Shown here: one piece after another, positions 28,218-38,179 of the stretch
How positions within the stretch are numbered: the stretch's first letter is position 1
How the letters are laid out: every line of letters starts with the position of its first letter
Source of the DNA: Bradyrhizobium ottawaense
Lineage (GTDB): Bacteria > Pseudomonadota > Alphaproteobacteria > Rhizobiales > Xanthobacteraceae
Direction: 5' to 3'
NCBI RefSeq assembly: GCF_002278135.3
Contig: NZ_CP029425.2
Span: forward strand, 6,982,001 to 7,046,000
DNA length: 64,000 nucleotides
The notes under the pieces: generated by a model
Database searches by the model: none
Told to the model about the DNA's origin: nothing
What the model saw: only the letters and a program-made list of their open reading frames with translations
Made by a program: the position numbers and the translations under genes

Positions 28218-28462
28218 GATGAATGCTCCTTCTTAGGGGAGCGGCTTGTAACATAGTTTTTTCGGCGCGACGACCGTAAAAAATTAGACAAATATTATAC
28301 GGAATCGCGCCAGGTATAATCTTGGGCATGTCTTCCGAAGCGAGGTGTCTGCACTGTTGCAGCTGCGCAATTGTAAACTTCATACGCACGTCGCGTTCTG
28401 ATAGCGTTCCAATCGACGCCTTTATATGCGGAGCTAAACAACCAACACGCTCTCGAATAAGC

Positions 28463-29857
28463 GAGCTATGCGGGATTTTGGGTGACGAGGCGATCAGGCG
28501 GCGTGGTTTTCCGGCACTTGGATGACCTCGATGCCGTTTTCGAATCTGACACCTGCGATGACCTTCGGCAACTGATTTGTGCCTTTCAGCCGCCGCCAGG
28601 TCTTTGATGCGGCGCAGAGCAGCTTGAACACCATCAACTTGGCAGTCGTTGACGATAACGAACCTTTCGTGCGCACCGTTCTGTGCCGGACCGTCGCGAA
28701 CACGCTTTCGATGGGATTCGTCGTCCGCAAGTGGTCCCAATGCTCGGCGGGGAATTCGTAGAACGCAAGCATTGCGTCGCGATCTTTCGTCAGGCACTCG
28801 ACCGCCTTGTCGTACTTCGCTCCGTATTTCTCGGCAAAGACATCGATCGCCACTTCGGCCGAAGCTCGGTTGGACGCCAAATAGACCTCGCGCAGATCCT
28901 TCTTCATGCTGGCCTGTACCGACACTGCGACTTTGTTCAAGATATTCGCGGTTTTGTGCACCCAGCACCGCTGATGTCGCGTGGCGGGAAAGACCTCGTC
29001 GAGCGCCTTCCAGAAGCCGAGCGCGCCGTCACCGACGGCGATTTCCGGGGCGATCTTCAGCCCACGGGTTTTCGCCTCGACGAGCAGTTCGTGCCAGCTC
29101 TGCGTGCTCTCGCGCACGCCGACCTGGAAGCCGATGAGTTCCTTCTTGCCTTCCGGCGTCGCGCCGATCAGCACCAGCATGCATTCGCTGTGGTCTTCCA
29201 TGCGAGCCTGCAGGAAGACGCCGTCCGCCCACACGTATACGTACCGGCGCGCCGACAGATCGCGCTTCTGCCAACGCTCGTACTCGAGCTGCCACTCCGT
29301 CGTCAGTCTGGAAACCACCGCCGGAGAAAGATTCGGCGCATCCTTGCCCAGGAGCGCCGCCAGCGCCTCCTGGAAGTCGCCCGTCGAGATGCCTCGCAGG
29401 TACAGAACCGGCAAAAGTGCATCCAAGCTCTTCGTGCGCCGTGCCCACAACGGCAGGATCGCCGAGGTGAAGCGGATCCGCTCGCCATCGCTGGTCACCG
29501 CGCGATCGCGAATCTTTACCCGGGCGACTTCGACGGCGCCGATCCCCGTCTGGATCGTCCGCACTGGACCATGGCCGTGCCGCACGAGGCGGTCGCGGCC
29601 ATCGGGAAGCTTCAAGCCCTTCATCGCGGCGAGAAACGCCTCGGCTTCCATCTCGACAGCCTGCGCAAGCAGCTGCCGAGCACCAGATCGCAAAATATTC
29701 GTCAGTGGATCGTCGATCTCATCGGGCTGACGCAGTGGGACAATGTTGCTATGCTCGTTCATGGCGTATCGCTCTCCTTGAGGTTCTGGCAGGCTCGACA
29801 CCCGCCTCGATACGCCGCCTATCTCATTCCGTCATCACCCAGTTTCCCGCATAGCTC
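28463..29857 (-). mobile_element. IS256-family insertion sequence, copy 1
   Basis: 1395 bp flanked by a perfect 9-bp target duplication CGAATAAGC (28454-28462 and 29858-29866), the size typical for IS256 elements. The ends begin GAGCTATGCGGGA on both strands and form imperfect inverted repeats of about 25 bp. It has one transposase gene on the minus strand. A copy with an identical predicted transposase and matching ends lies inverted at 53329-54723. Confidence 0.95.
28494..29762 (-). CDS. IS256-family (mutator type) transposase, copy 1
   Basis: 422 residues from ATG 29762 (MNEHSNIVPLRQPDEIDDPL), preceded by AAGGAGAGCG; an upstream in-frame start would add 13 residues. The N-terminal region is RSGARQLLAQAVEMEAEAFL, followed by RVKIRDRAVTSDGERIRFTS. 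The catalytic core shows VYVWADGVFLQARMEDHSEC (first Asp), IAVGDGALGFWKALDEVFPA (second Asp), RHQRCWVHKTANILNKV and the NPIESVFATVRHRT motif with the catalytic Glu, standard for Transposase_mut proteins. Intact reading frame. Confidence 0.95.
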   Translation of the reverse strand: MNEHSNIVPLRQPDEIDDPLTNILRSGARQLLAQAVEMEAEAFLAAMKGLKLPDGRDRLVRHGHGPVRTIQTGIGAVEVARVKIRDRAVTSDGERIRFTSAILPLWARRTKSLDALLPVLYLRGISTGDFQEALAALLGKDAPNLSPAVVSRLTTEWQLEYERWQKRDLSARRYVYVWADGVFLQARMEDHSECMLVLIGATPEGKKELIGFQVGVRESTQSWHELLVEAKTRGLKIAPEIAVGDGALGFWKALDEVFPATRHQRCWVHKTANILNKVAVSVQASMKKDLREVYLASNRASAEVAIDVFAEKYGAKYDKAVECLTKDRDAMLAFYEFPAEHWDHLRTTNPIESVFATVRHRTVRTKGSLSSTTAKLMVFKLLCAASKTWRRLKGTNQLPKVIAGVRFENGIEVIQVPENHAA

Positions 29858-29866
29858 CGAATAAGC

Positions 29867-30766
29867 GAGCCAAATCGCAATAGAGATGAACGGATCCCAC
29901 TAAGGAGGTGCGGACAGAGAACGGAAGGATGTTGTGTTTCAGCCTCCGCGATATTGCTAAGAGAGAGGTGGCTGACGAGAATGATCACAAGGCCCGCTCA
30001 GCTTTGATCACGCGCTCTTTGTCAAGTTCGCTTCTTGACGTATTCAACTCGCGCAAAGAGCGCCGCCGCTTGATGGCCTCGACTGAAGTGGTAGGTTATT
30101 GGTGAAGTTCACGCGCGCCGACCTCACATCCAAAATGCTGATATGTCGAGCTCGTTCTCCGCGTGCAGCCCACTGCCAGTGATGCCCTCAATTCCAGTGC
30201 AAGATCATCATGCCAACTTTTCGGGATAAGAAATTTGCTGAAAATCCAGCACGACTGGCGTCCACCGCCGATCAGGACACCACAGGCGGTAGAACGCTTA
30301 AAGACGGGCAGAGACCCTCGTCGGCTACCTTCGCCAACCAACACATGGGTTCTTGGCCCTGTTCCCGCATCTGACCCGGATGCCTTCCGGGAAATCAGTT
30401 TAGCCGACCGTCTCGACGACACTGATGTGCACGAAGAGGCCAAATCCTTCGTCCCTCAGGTCAATATCTTCGGTCGCGTTTAACGACTCCACAACACTGA
30501 TTACAACATTACAACGACACTGTTTCTAGATTGAACTTCGCGATCCAGTCGAACTACATCACCACCAGCAAGGGTTTAAGCGGCTGTCCTCCACGTCGAA
30601 ATCGGTTTACGTGGGCTCAACCGCATGCCGTGGGACGCTTTCTGCCCGCGTTCGCTTCCAGCCGAGAAAACAAAGGGAGCGGCACCTCAGCTTTCGGCTC
30701 TTGCGCGAACTCTCGCTCAACCTGCGCCTGCATAGTACCCCGATCTAAGTTTTCGAGCGCCTCAAG
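29867..30766. other. intergenic, no supported gene
   Basis: About 900 bases after IS256 copy 1. Frames of 65-120 codons exist on both strands without motifs. I see nothing I can name here. Confidence 0.35.
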
Positions 30767-31003
30767 CTATTCTCTTCCCTCCTCGGTGATAATCCAGCAC
30801 CCGGCCTTCCGCTCGATCAGCTTTTGGCCGAAAACATCGAGTTGGGGCGCGCGGCTCGCAGTCCGCTTCATACGACCCGTCCACTCCGGGCCGCTGCTAC
30901 AATAGATAGCCAAATGCTGCTTAACGACTTCGATACTCGCCAGACCGTGCGGCTGGCCGGCAAGTCTCTTCAGTATCGACAACTGAAAACTCGCGCACGC
31001 CAT
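30767..31003 (-). CDS. winged-helix-like conserved hypothetical protein
   Basis: 78 residues from ATG 31003: MACASFQLSILKRLAGQPHG, LASIEVVKQHLAIYCSSGPE, WTGRMKRTASRAPQLDVFGQ and KLIERKAGCWIITEEGRE. The helix-turn-helix-wing layout ending W-x-I-T-x-x-G recalls short rhizobial proteins of unknown role with a winged-helix fold (recalled, not searched). It probably binds DNA. It stands alone; no operon partner is evident. Confidence 0.6.
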   Translation of the reverse strand: MACASFQLSILKRLAGQPHGLASIEVVKQHLAIYCSSGPEWTGRMKRTASRAPQLDVFGQKLIERKAGCWIITEEGRE

Positions 31004-31192
31004 CGACTTAAGGAACCCATATTACATATTTTGAGGTAAGCTCCAGAGCTGCGAGCCGCTTTTCAAAAGAGAGCTTCCTCCTAAATCCGATTGCACGACA
31101 CCCGCCTGCCGTCGCCGCGGTAAGCAACGCTTTCGACTGCATCCCGCCAAGAATCTTCCGAAGAACGGTTCAGCATTAGATAGCTGCGTTGA

Positions 31193-31411
31193 CTAGGAGC
31201 GTGAGGTGGTCTTGACTGCCGACTTCGACCGACTTGAGATCAAACGACGTCGGTAGTAGCCACGCCGTTGTACATCCTGATGAATGACATCGCTCACCGA
31301 ACGAACCGCCCGCTTCTTTCGTTTCCAATTCCCGCCCAATTCCGCGGGGATCGCAAAGCCTCTCGGCACGACCAAAAGATCGTTTCTTTGGTTCAAATAG
31401 ATATCGAACAT
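31193..31411 (-). CDS. small basic hypothetical protein
   Basis: 72 residues from ATG 31411: MFDIYLNQRNDLLVVPRGFA, IPAELGGNWKRKKRAVRSVS, DVIHQDVQRRGYYRRRL. The segment LVVPxGxxIP...W+RKK+xVRxVSDxIxxxVxxxGYYxRxL is a coherent pattern I associate with short Bradyrhizobium proteins. The last residues are low-complexity. An overlapping frame on the same strand (31176-31451) is compositionally poorer. Confidence 0.5.
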   Translation of the reverse strand: MFDIYLNQRNDLLVVPRGFAIPAELGGNWKRKKRAVRSVSDVIHQDVQRRGYYRRRLISSRSKSAVKTTSRS

Positions 31412-32099
31412 GTGGTGGCTCTTTTTTGCACAAGCGTAGATCGGCTGTCATCGAAGCAACAGTTGCCTTTAAGTCACTGGACGATCAAATGACATTCAAA
31501 AGCTCCCGTCCTGATACGGGAAGACGGTCACGTGCACAATGGTGCCGCCAGATGTGAGCGTGTGCACGTCCCGACTTACGGCGCACGGAGAGGGCACCCG
31601 ACAATGTCCACTTCAAACGAGGCGGAGAGTCTATCTAGGTGGCCACTCCGAGCGGATCTTAAGATTGCCATAAAAGAATAGATCGAAAGAGAGTTCGCGA
31701 TCGTGAGCCGCATAATTGGTGGCCGTACCCGCTACGACTTCCTTCAATCTCGACCACTCATCGTACGAATTCAAGGTCACGCTTACCTCCTAGCAGCGAG
31801 ATCGTCTGTTCTCTACCCACTGGGATGATCCCGCTTTGGCCGGCTGGTCAGATGCGCTCTACACCATTGCCGGATAGGTGCTCTACACCACGAATTCAAC
31901 CTATCTGCCCTGAGGTTCGCCACGGCGGATAACGTATTTGCCGTCCCTTCGGGATTCCATATACGGCTGCCGGCGGCGTAGCGCAAATTGTACAATTGGA
32001 ACGCTTGCCACAGTAAGGCTACCGCACGGAGTGGCAGCGGGCGGAAGTAAGGCTGATCCGGAGCACCGCTGCCAAGGTTCGAAGTGGACGCCGGTCACT
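31412..32099. other. intergenic with a short direct repeat
   Basis: No gene recognised. A 12-base direct repeat GCTCTACACCA(T/C) occurs twice about 22 bases apart near 31855-31895. It is too short to interpret. Confidence 0.3.
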
Positions 32100-32281
32100 G
32101 TAAAAGGGCAAAGTCTCGTCCGATCGAAACGCGGACGCCGGACACAATGTCGTAGGCATGCTCGACGAACACGTCGTCGCGCCCGACGCCATAGCCGCCC
32201 ATGCAGATGAATGCCATGACTGGCGAGGACGCCGGTGAATGTCACGGGCGTGAACTGAGAGCATTGGCCGGTGTTGAAGAC
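32100..32281 (-). pseudogene. remnant of an IS3-family transposase OrfB
   Basis: Minus-strand frames read VFNTGQCSQFTPVTFTGVLA SHGI in one frame and GGYGVGRDDVFVEHAYDIVS in the next. These correspond to the D-Q-G-S-Q-F-T ... SMDGRG.WRDNVFVE core of IS3-family DDE transposases, but the Asp of the DQG motif is Gly-Gln here and the frame is broken. Only about 60 residues remain. Confidence 0.6.
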
Positions 32282-32374
32282 CTTAAACTTCCGTGGGGGA
32301 AAGTGCGACGCCCTTGCTAACTCAGGAGAGCTCGTCCTCACGGAATGCTCGAAAGGCGATGTGGACGGATTGGC

Positions 32375-32581
32375 TCATGCAGGCGGTGTTCGAAGCTCCA
32401 AAACATCGGCGAAGATTGTCCAATCGCGGACTCGCCTTTGCCGGCAGAAATCGGTCTCCGCCTGCTGAGCTGCAGCACTCAGCGAGGCGGCATCGACCTT
32501 AAATGCTGCCTGGCACGCACGATGCTCGCCGCCGGCATCGTCGCAAACGATCTTCATAAACCGGACGCTAAATGAAGGCAT
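32375..32581 (-). CDS. small conserved hypothetical protein
   Basis: 68 residues from ATG 32581: MPSFSVRFMKIVCDDAGGEH, RACQAAFKVDAASLSAAAQQ, AETDFCRQRRVRDWTIFADV, LELRTPPA. The opening strand VRFMKIVCDD, the central helix and RDWTIFADxLE form a coherent small alpha/beta protein of a kind common in rhizobial symbiotic regions. Function unknown. A sigma-54-like motif on the plus strand inside this gene is considered chance. Confidence 0.55.
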   Translation of the reverse strand: MPSFSVRFMKIVCDDAGGEHRACQAAFKVDAASLSAAAQQAETDFCRQRRVRDWTIFADVLELRTPPA

Positions 32582-33849
32582 GCCCCTCTCTTCGTGTGGT
32601 TTGCTTATCCACTATTCTGCCATTCGCGCGGGGAGTATTTGATTTGCCTCAAGGAGCATCCCAAGAGGTCTGTCCGATCCTCCGAAGATAGGCCGAAAGT
32701 CCGCCGTGAACTTTACGAGCTGTCCGCGATAGTCTTGTGAACGACTGCCGCAAGTGCAGGCTTATCGCGGGCTGATTTCTGCCATGCGCCGGCGGGCTAC
32801 GCGCGCAAGCGATCGCTGGGCAATGACGCCGAGAACCCCGAACTTGCATCGGCGGTCCACCTGAAGACGCGATTGCAGAAGCCGATCATTACACTTGTCC
32901 TAGCCCACGTTTCGATAAGCCCGGTCCAGGACTTCAGCGCCAGAGCTTAAGGTCAGGATCAGCGCCGGCAAGGCTACCGAATGAAAGGCGAAGCATCAAT
33001 GACCATCGGCGTGCACGGAGCAATGGCGAAAATGTTGTCTTAGCCATGGGCGTGAGTTGCGCCTCAAATCAAGGCGCTGGTCTGTTGCAGAGAACGCGAG
33101 GCGCTCGCTGAAGCGCGAGTTCGGAGCATGTCGACAGGCGTCTGCGGCTGGTAGCGGTCACGAGCCACCGATCCCGGACGCGCACAACTTTTTGACAAGC
33201 ATCAATGCTGCAGCGGCTGCCTCTGATAGAAGTGGTCTTCTAGTAAGGTCAGACGCACGGCAGACAGAAATGCTTGACGCCCATGATGCTTTCATGCCCG
33301 GGTACCCGCGGCCGTTCCTAGGACTGCTGCCAGACGCAGCCGCAGCCGCGCGGCGAGCCAATGACCGGCCACATGATAAATTGCGCCGACTTGCGATGGC
33401 ATCTACTTTATCGGCCTGCGGGACGGCCCTGCTATGCGCTCAGAGCGAAGCTACGCCCATCTAAATGCGCGCGTGAGGAAGGCCACCCACACACAACCAA
33501 CACGATGACGCCGGAGGACAAGGAGATGTGTCTCACCAACAAAGGACGTGACATGACAGACGGCCGGACCATTTACCCTGCCCGGGCCGGATTACTGGAG
33601 CTGCAGTCCAGTAAAACTGGTGCAGCACATCTACAAATATCAATGGCCGAGGCCTTGAGCTGATCCAAATCAATTCGACAAAAGCTCAGATGTCGTTTCC
33701 TGGCGCAGATCCAAATATTTCAGTTCGCGAGCGGATCATGTTCCGTCACAACAGCGCAAAGCCGATATCCCTCCGCCGCGGCTGACGCGATCGAGACGCG
33801 GGTCGTCCGAACGATATCGGCGTCGGCCTGTCCGCGCAGAACCCAAGCG
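32582..33849. other. 1.3 kb without a supported gene
   Basis: Open frames up to about 135 codons on the plus strand (33057-33464) are Ala/Arg-rich and show no motif. I see no RNA gene, IS end or promoter that I can defend. Confidence 0.35.
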
Positions 33850-34107
33850 ATGTGCGCAGTGTTAACAAGGTATCTGAATTTGTCACCCCGCAGCTATGAA
33901 CACCGGCCAGGATCTAATGATCTGACATGGGAGCAGCTTGGAAAGGCGCCGCCCTTCGATCAGGATCTGGAGATTGCCGTGATCGAGGGTAATTCAATTC
34001 ACCGGGTGGTCTTTCCTTGCCGCCGGATCTTCGGCGGATGGATCAACGCGAATACCGGAGAGCAAATCGCGGTGCGGCCGACGCATTGGCGTATGTGGCC
34101 CGGATAG
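33850..34107 (+). CDS. small conserved hypothetical protein
   Basis: 85 residues from ATG 33850. The C-terminal part DLEIAVIEGNSIHRVVFPCR, RIFGGWINANTGEQIAVRPT, HWRMWPG is a pattern (D-L-E-x-A-V-I-E ... FPCRR...GWINAxTG...V+PTHWR.W) that I recall from many short Bradyrhizobium and Mesorhizobium proteins. The N-terminal 30 residues are less certain. Function unknown. Confidence 0.6.
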   Translation: MCAVLTRYLNLSPRSYEHRPGSNDLTWEQLGKAPPFDQDLEIAVIEGNSIHRVVFPCRRIFGGWINANTGEQIAVRPTHWRMWPG

Positions 34108-34624
34108 CGCCGTTATCCCAAATGGATTGGTGTGAGTTGGGGTACGGACTGCCTTCGCCGTCCTCTCTTCTGAAACTATCTCGTGGATCGAATGAGGGAG
34201 CCTGACGGCATCTCCGAGCGGACCGAATCCGCGCCGAGTGCCTTGCGGTGTCCGTCAAGCATTAGTTTTCTCATTGCTGTCGCGGCCGTTGCCAACGTGC
34301 CCATGAGCGACAAATCTCGGCGTAAATTTCCAAATCTCAACCTATACGGCCGCGTACCACGGCATGATTAGCTGCAATACACTTCTGCTTACATGGGTTG
34401 CAGATTTTCGGCGAATGTTGTCGCCGTGATCGAGCAGCCGGCAATTCTACCCCGGCCAACGAAACTAGCGCAACGCGTCACCGTCTTTTCTCCGAGACCG
34501 TACCTTCCCCGGTCCACGAAGTGGACCGGGCATCATGTCGGCGGCAATGGTAGCCTCGATATTGTGGAAAGCGCAAATCACCACAACCGAATTAGCTTTG
34601 TTGAGAACAGACCGGAGCTCGGGA
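34108..34624. other. intergenic downstream of metE
   Basis: About 500 bases between a small plus-strand gene and the 3' end of metE. Apart from the hairpin listed at 34508-34530 nothing is recognised. Confidence 0.35.
34508..34530. repeat. perfect 10-bp inverted repeat (hairpin) downstream of metE
   Basis: CCCGGTCCAC and GTGGACCGGG flank a GAA loop, about 95 bases after the metE stop on the minus strand. No T tract follows in either direction, so it is not a classical intrinsic terminator. It could stabilise the metE mRNA 3' end. Confidence 0.6.
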
Positions 34625-36970
34625 TCAACCGATTTGCGGATCGGATGCAGCGCGCAGTTCGCGCGCGGCAGCGACCATGTTGGTGAGCGCCGGCCGAACC
34701 TCCTCCCATTTGCGCGTTTTTAGGCCGCAGTCCGGATTGACCCAAAGCTGCGAATCCTGCAAACGCGTCCGAGCTAGCACCATCAGCTCCTTCATTTCGC
34801 CCGTCTCGGGGACGCGTGGAGAGTGAATGTCGTACACGCCCGGTCCGATTTGATTTGGATATTCGTACTTCCTGAACGCATCCAGTAGCTCCATTTTCGA
34901 TCGCGACGTCTCGATTGAAATGACATCCGCATCCATTGCAGCGATCGCACCGATGATGTCGTTAAACTCTGAGTAGCACATATGTGTATGGATTTGCGTT
35001 TGATCGGTAACGCCCGATGAGCAGAGGCGGAAGCAATCTCCGGCCCAATCGAGATATGCCTTCCAGTCCGACCGGCGCAATGGCAATCCTTCGCGGAGTG
35101 CAGCTTCGTCGATCTGTATTATGGCTGCACCGGCATTCTCGAGATCGCGGACTTCATCGCGCATCGCGAGCGCAAGCTGACGGCAGACCTCGCTTCTAGG
35201 AATATCATCGCGAACAAACGACCAGTTCAGGATCGTCACCGGTCCGGTCAACATCGCCTTCATCGGCTTACCAGTTAGTGATTGCGCGTAGCGCCACCAT
35301 TCCACGGTGATCGGCTTCGGCCGCACTACATCGCCAAACAGGATCGGGGGCCTAACGCAGCGCGAACCATAGGACTGAACCCATCCGTTCCTTGTAAATG
35401 CGAAGCCGGCGAGTTGCTCGCTGAAGTACTGCACCATGTCATTACGCTCGAATTCGCCATGCACGAGGACGTCAAGACCGATGTCCTCCTGCCAACGTAC
35501 GGCGCGGGCTATCTCCTCTTTGAGGAACCTGTCGTATTGCTCCTCGCTCATCGCACCTCGCGCATGCGCCGCGCGAGCATTTCGCACCGCTGCGGTCTGC
35601 GGAAACGATCCTATCGTCGTGGTAGGAAAAGCCGGCAGTCCAAAGCGTTCCCTTTGGATCTCGGAACGACGGGCAAACGGGGTGGCGCGCTGGCGCATCG
35701 TCTGATCGATCGCCCTCATTCGGACAGCGACGTTGGCATTATGGATCTTCGGCGAGGTCCGGCGGGCAGTCGCGGCGCATTCCGACTCGGCAAGAGCTAG
35801 CCCAACATTCTGGTCGCCTGCGAGTACCCGCGCCAGGATCGCAAGCTCACGCATCTTCTGAACCGAGAAAGCAAGCCAGCTCTTGACGTCGGACGCGAGC
35901 CCGGTCTCGAGTTCAACATCGACCGGCACGTGAAGCAGCGAGCAGGACGGAGCGAGCTGTACACGGTGCCTGCCAAGCTTCGCAATCGAGGGCTTCAGCC
36001 GCTGACGGAGCGACGGCAAGTTCGACCGCCACACATTGCGGCCGTCGATGACACCGAGCGACATGACGAGATCACTTCGGCCGTCAGCAATGATCTGATC
36101 CAATAGTTCTGGCGCTCGAACCAAATCGACGTGCAGACCGGAAATTGGCAGGCTCAAGGCAGTATCCAGATTGTCGCCTAGGGCGCCGAAATAGCTCGCA
36201 AGCATGATCTTGATAGCGGGTCCCTCCTTTGCGAACCGGTTATAGGCGTGCAGCAACGATTGTCGCGCCGCCTCATCCAGATCAAGGACCAGGCAGGGCT
36301 CATCAAACTGAACCCAACTTGCCCCTCGTTTGGCTAATTCATGCAGAAGGTCGATATAGACAGGTATCAGATCATCGAGGAGAGAGAGGGGCTGGAACGC
36401 GCTATCGGTACTCTTGCCGAGCTTTAAAAATGTGACCGGCCCGATCAGGACAGGGCGGGTCTGAAAGCCAAGAGCCCTGGCTTCCTCATACTCTTCGACG
36501 GGTTTGCGAGAGCACAGTCTGAACGCCTGTCCCCGGTAAAACTCGGGAACCATGTAGTGGTAGTTGGTATCGAACCACTTGGTCATTTCCTGCGCGGGCA
36601 CGCCAGATCCCCGCGTACTCTGGTCGCAACTCGCATCCTGATCGCCGCATTGCGATCCGCGGGCCATGGCGAAGTACGTCTGGAGCGAAACGGATTCTCC
36701 GCTCGAGGCGTAGATCTCCGGGATGGCGCCAACCATGACACTTGTATCAAGCACCTGATCATACAGCGAGAAGTCGTTTGACGGAATGATCGTGACGCCG
36801 AGCGATTTTTGACGAGCCCAGTTCGCTGCGCGTAGGCCGGATGCGTCTTCGTACAACTGCTGTTCACTAATCTTTCCAGACCAGTAGCTTTCTAGAGCGA
36901 GCTTGAGCTCACGCCTTGGGCCGATGCGTGGCGTTCCGAGCGTAGCAACTGGAAGAGAGAGAGGAGACAT
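34625..36970 (-). CDS. metE: cobalamin-independent methionine synthase
   Basis: 5-methyltetrahydropteroyltriglutamate-homocysteine methyltransferase, transferring the methyl group to homocysteine without B12. I use the ATG at 36970 (MSPLSLPVATLGTPRIGPRR), giving 781 residues; the open frame extends upstream into the riboswitch and is not coding there. The N-terminal half shows ELKLALESYW and MTKWFDTNYHYMVPEF. The catalytic half starts near FPTTTIGSFPQTAAVRNARA and has HGEFERNDMVQYFSEQLAGF, THMCYSEFND (zinc His and Cys) and the last zinc Cys in WVNPDCGLKTRKW. Length and motifs are normal. The expected control is repression by B12 through the leader riboswitch. Confidence 0.95.
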   Translation of the reverse strand: MSPLSLPVATLGTPRIGPRRELKLALESYWSGKISEQQLYEDASGLRAANWARQKSLGVTIIPSNDFSLYDQVLDTSVMVGAIPEIYASSGESVSLQTYFAMARGSQCGDQDASCDQSTRGSGVPAQEMTKWFDTNYHYMVPEFYRGQAFRLCSRKPVEEYEEARALGFQTRPVLIGPVTFLKLGKSTDSAFQPLSLLDDLIPVYIDLLHELAKRGASWVQFDEPCLVLDLDEAARQSLLHAYNRFAKEGPAIKIMLASYFGALGDNLDTALSLPISGLHVDLVRAPELLDQIIADGRSDLVMSLGVIDGRNVWRSNLPSLRQRLKPSIAKLGRHRVQLAPSCSLLHVPVDVELETGLASDVKSWLAFSVQKMRELAILARVLAGDQNVGLALAESECAATARRTSPKIHNANVAVRMRAIDQTMRQRATPFARRSEIQRERFGLPAFPTTTIGSFPQTAAVRNARAAHARGAMSEEQYDRFLKEEIARAVRWQEDIGLDVLVHGEFERNDMVQYFSEQLAGFAFTRNGWVQSYGSRCVRPPILFGDVVRPKPITVEWWRYAQSLTGKPMKAMLTGPVTILNWSFVRDDIPRSEVCRQLALAMRDEVRDLENAGAAIIQIDEAALREGLPLRRSDWKAYLDWAGDCFRLCSSGVTDQTQIHTHMCYSEFNDIIGAIAAMDADVISIETSRSKMELLDAFRKYEYPNQIGPGVYDIHSPRVPETGEMKELMVLARTRLQDSQLWVNPDCGLKTRKWEEVRPALTNMVAAARELRAASDPQIG

Positions 36971-37074
36971 CGCGTTAACCCCTGTTGGGGACAAAGGCCA
37001 TGGCGGACGCAGGCAGGAGAAGTCGCGCGTGCGACGGCTGCTTGGCGTACCACCGAGACACCCCGCCCGTGGAC

Positions 37075-37260
37075 CAATATATTGTCGGGGCCGGTCTCCT
37101 GGCTTGCTGGTCATCGCTGCTGTCCGGCCTTCCCGAAGCCGTGCAGGCTTCAGTGACATCGTTGGACAGCGGCTCGCCACTTACAGTTGCGGGGGCAGCG
37201 CCGGCATTTGCACCGGCTTCCCTCTTAGCTCCGGATCAATGGGAACCGGAGAACCTCGAC
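37075..37260 (-). promoter_or_regulatory. cobalamin (B12) riboswitch in the metE leader
   Basis: On the minus strand, 105-290 bases before metE, the typical B12-element blocks appear in order: GGGAAGCCGGTGCAAATGCC, GGCGCTGCCCCCGCAACTGT then AAGTGG, GTCACTGAAGCC, GGGAAGG and finally AGCAAGCCAGGAGACCGGCC. The B12-box string GCCACTG/GTCACTG and the terminal CCAGGAGACC pair are diagnostic. A B12-dependent off-switch on the B12-independent synthase is the classical logic. Confidence 0.93.
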
Positions 37261-38179
37261 GACTTGGATTATCGGCACGAGAACTCTTCCGTCAACCTCT
37301 CAGATTATGTGCAAGCTAATCTGCGACATCTGCTAGCCGAATGACCGTGCATCTCTGTGACTTACCACCATCCAGAAACATTCTCTAATCAGAGATGTCA
37401 TAATCAGACATATCCTTCTCAGATACCGGAATAGCATCCGGAGCTGCCTTGAGGCGGAGCCGCACGCTAGATCGATGAAAGGGACAGAAGCAGCCTTCCG
37501 GCGGGAGTACCGACGTTTCTATCAGAATGCTTTCGATGCGGCCTTGCGATTTCCAGAGTTTCGCCCAGCACCTCGGCTAGCCAGCTATTCTCTCAACTAA
37601 AGGATCTGCAGCGAATAGGCCAAGGCACGTGGCGGAATTTAGCAACATACGAGGCGAGGGGTTGATTTGCGTGCCACCCAGACTTCAAAGCCGGGATCAA
37701 GCCGGCTTGGTGCCGCTGGCAATCATGCAGCTCGAACGCCGGCGGCACGATAGCGAACCACACAGCTCAATAGCGGCAAACGCACTTCCGTCCATCAGGC
37801 ATCCGGCATCGAGGCGTTCAACTCTTCTGCTAAATATCCGGTGCGGGACAAGGATGCACAAGCTGCGGCGGATACACTGAATAGGAACACCGAAAACGTG
37901 CAAAGGTCAGAAAGTCGACAAGAGCGACACAAACTCTGTGAAAATTTCCGCCTATTGCCTGGCACGAAGAATGCAGACCCTCGGCATGCCCAGTCTCCTC
38001 CTGCTGGGCAGGTCCAGCTCAGCCAACTGACGCAGTCGCTGTCGGGGAAGTTAGCTGCGCATGACATACAGGGAGCGCCTGATCGCGCGGGACAGCCAGC
38101 GGGTGCCACGTCGCATCCCGTAAACTTCTTGCGATGGCTCATAGCAGGTTCGAGGTTGCCTGCTTTACAAGATGTTTGG
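37261..38179. other. intergenic region between metE leader and the 38.2 kb gene
   Basis: About 900 bases with no supported gene. It should contain the metE promoter near 37270-37400 (no clear -35/-10 picked) and holds the sigma-54 candidate listed separately. The frame open from 37841 on the plus strand before codon 38180 looks non-coding. Confidence 0.35.
37960..37975 (+). promoter_or_regulatory. candidate sigma-54 (RpoN) promoter
   Basis: TGGCACGAAGAATGCA matches TGGCACG-N4-TTGCW at all fixed positions except one T. GG and GC elements have the required spacing. It points toward the secreted hypothetical gene starting at 38180, about 200 bases downstream. I found no TGT-N10-ACA NifA site in the preceding 150 bases. 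Confidence 0.5.

Noticed and set aside
28683..29864. 393-codon plus-strand frame opposite the IS256 transposase (and its copy at 53319-54503)
   Set aside because: Antisense shadow present in both IS copies; no independent motif.
31850..31900. tRNA-like string with repeated GCTCTACACCA
   Set aside because: No cloverleaf can be drawn and the T and anticodon arms are absent.
32511..32526. TGGCACGCACGATGCT, a near-perfect sigma-54 promoter motif on the plus strand
   Set aside because: It lies inside the small minus-strand gene 32375-32581, where it encodes part of EHRACQAAF, and no plus-strand gene follows.
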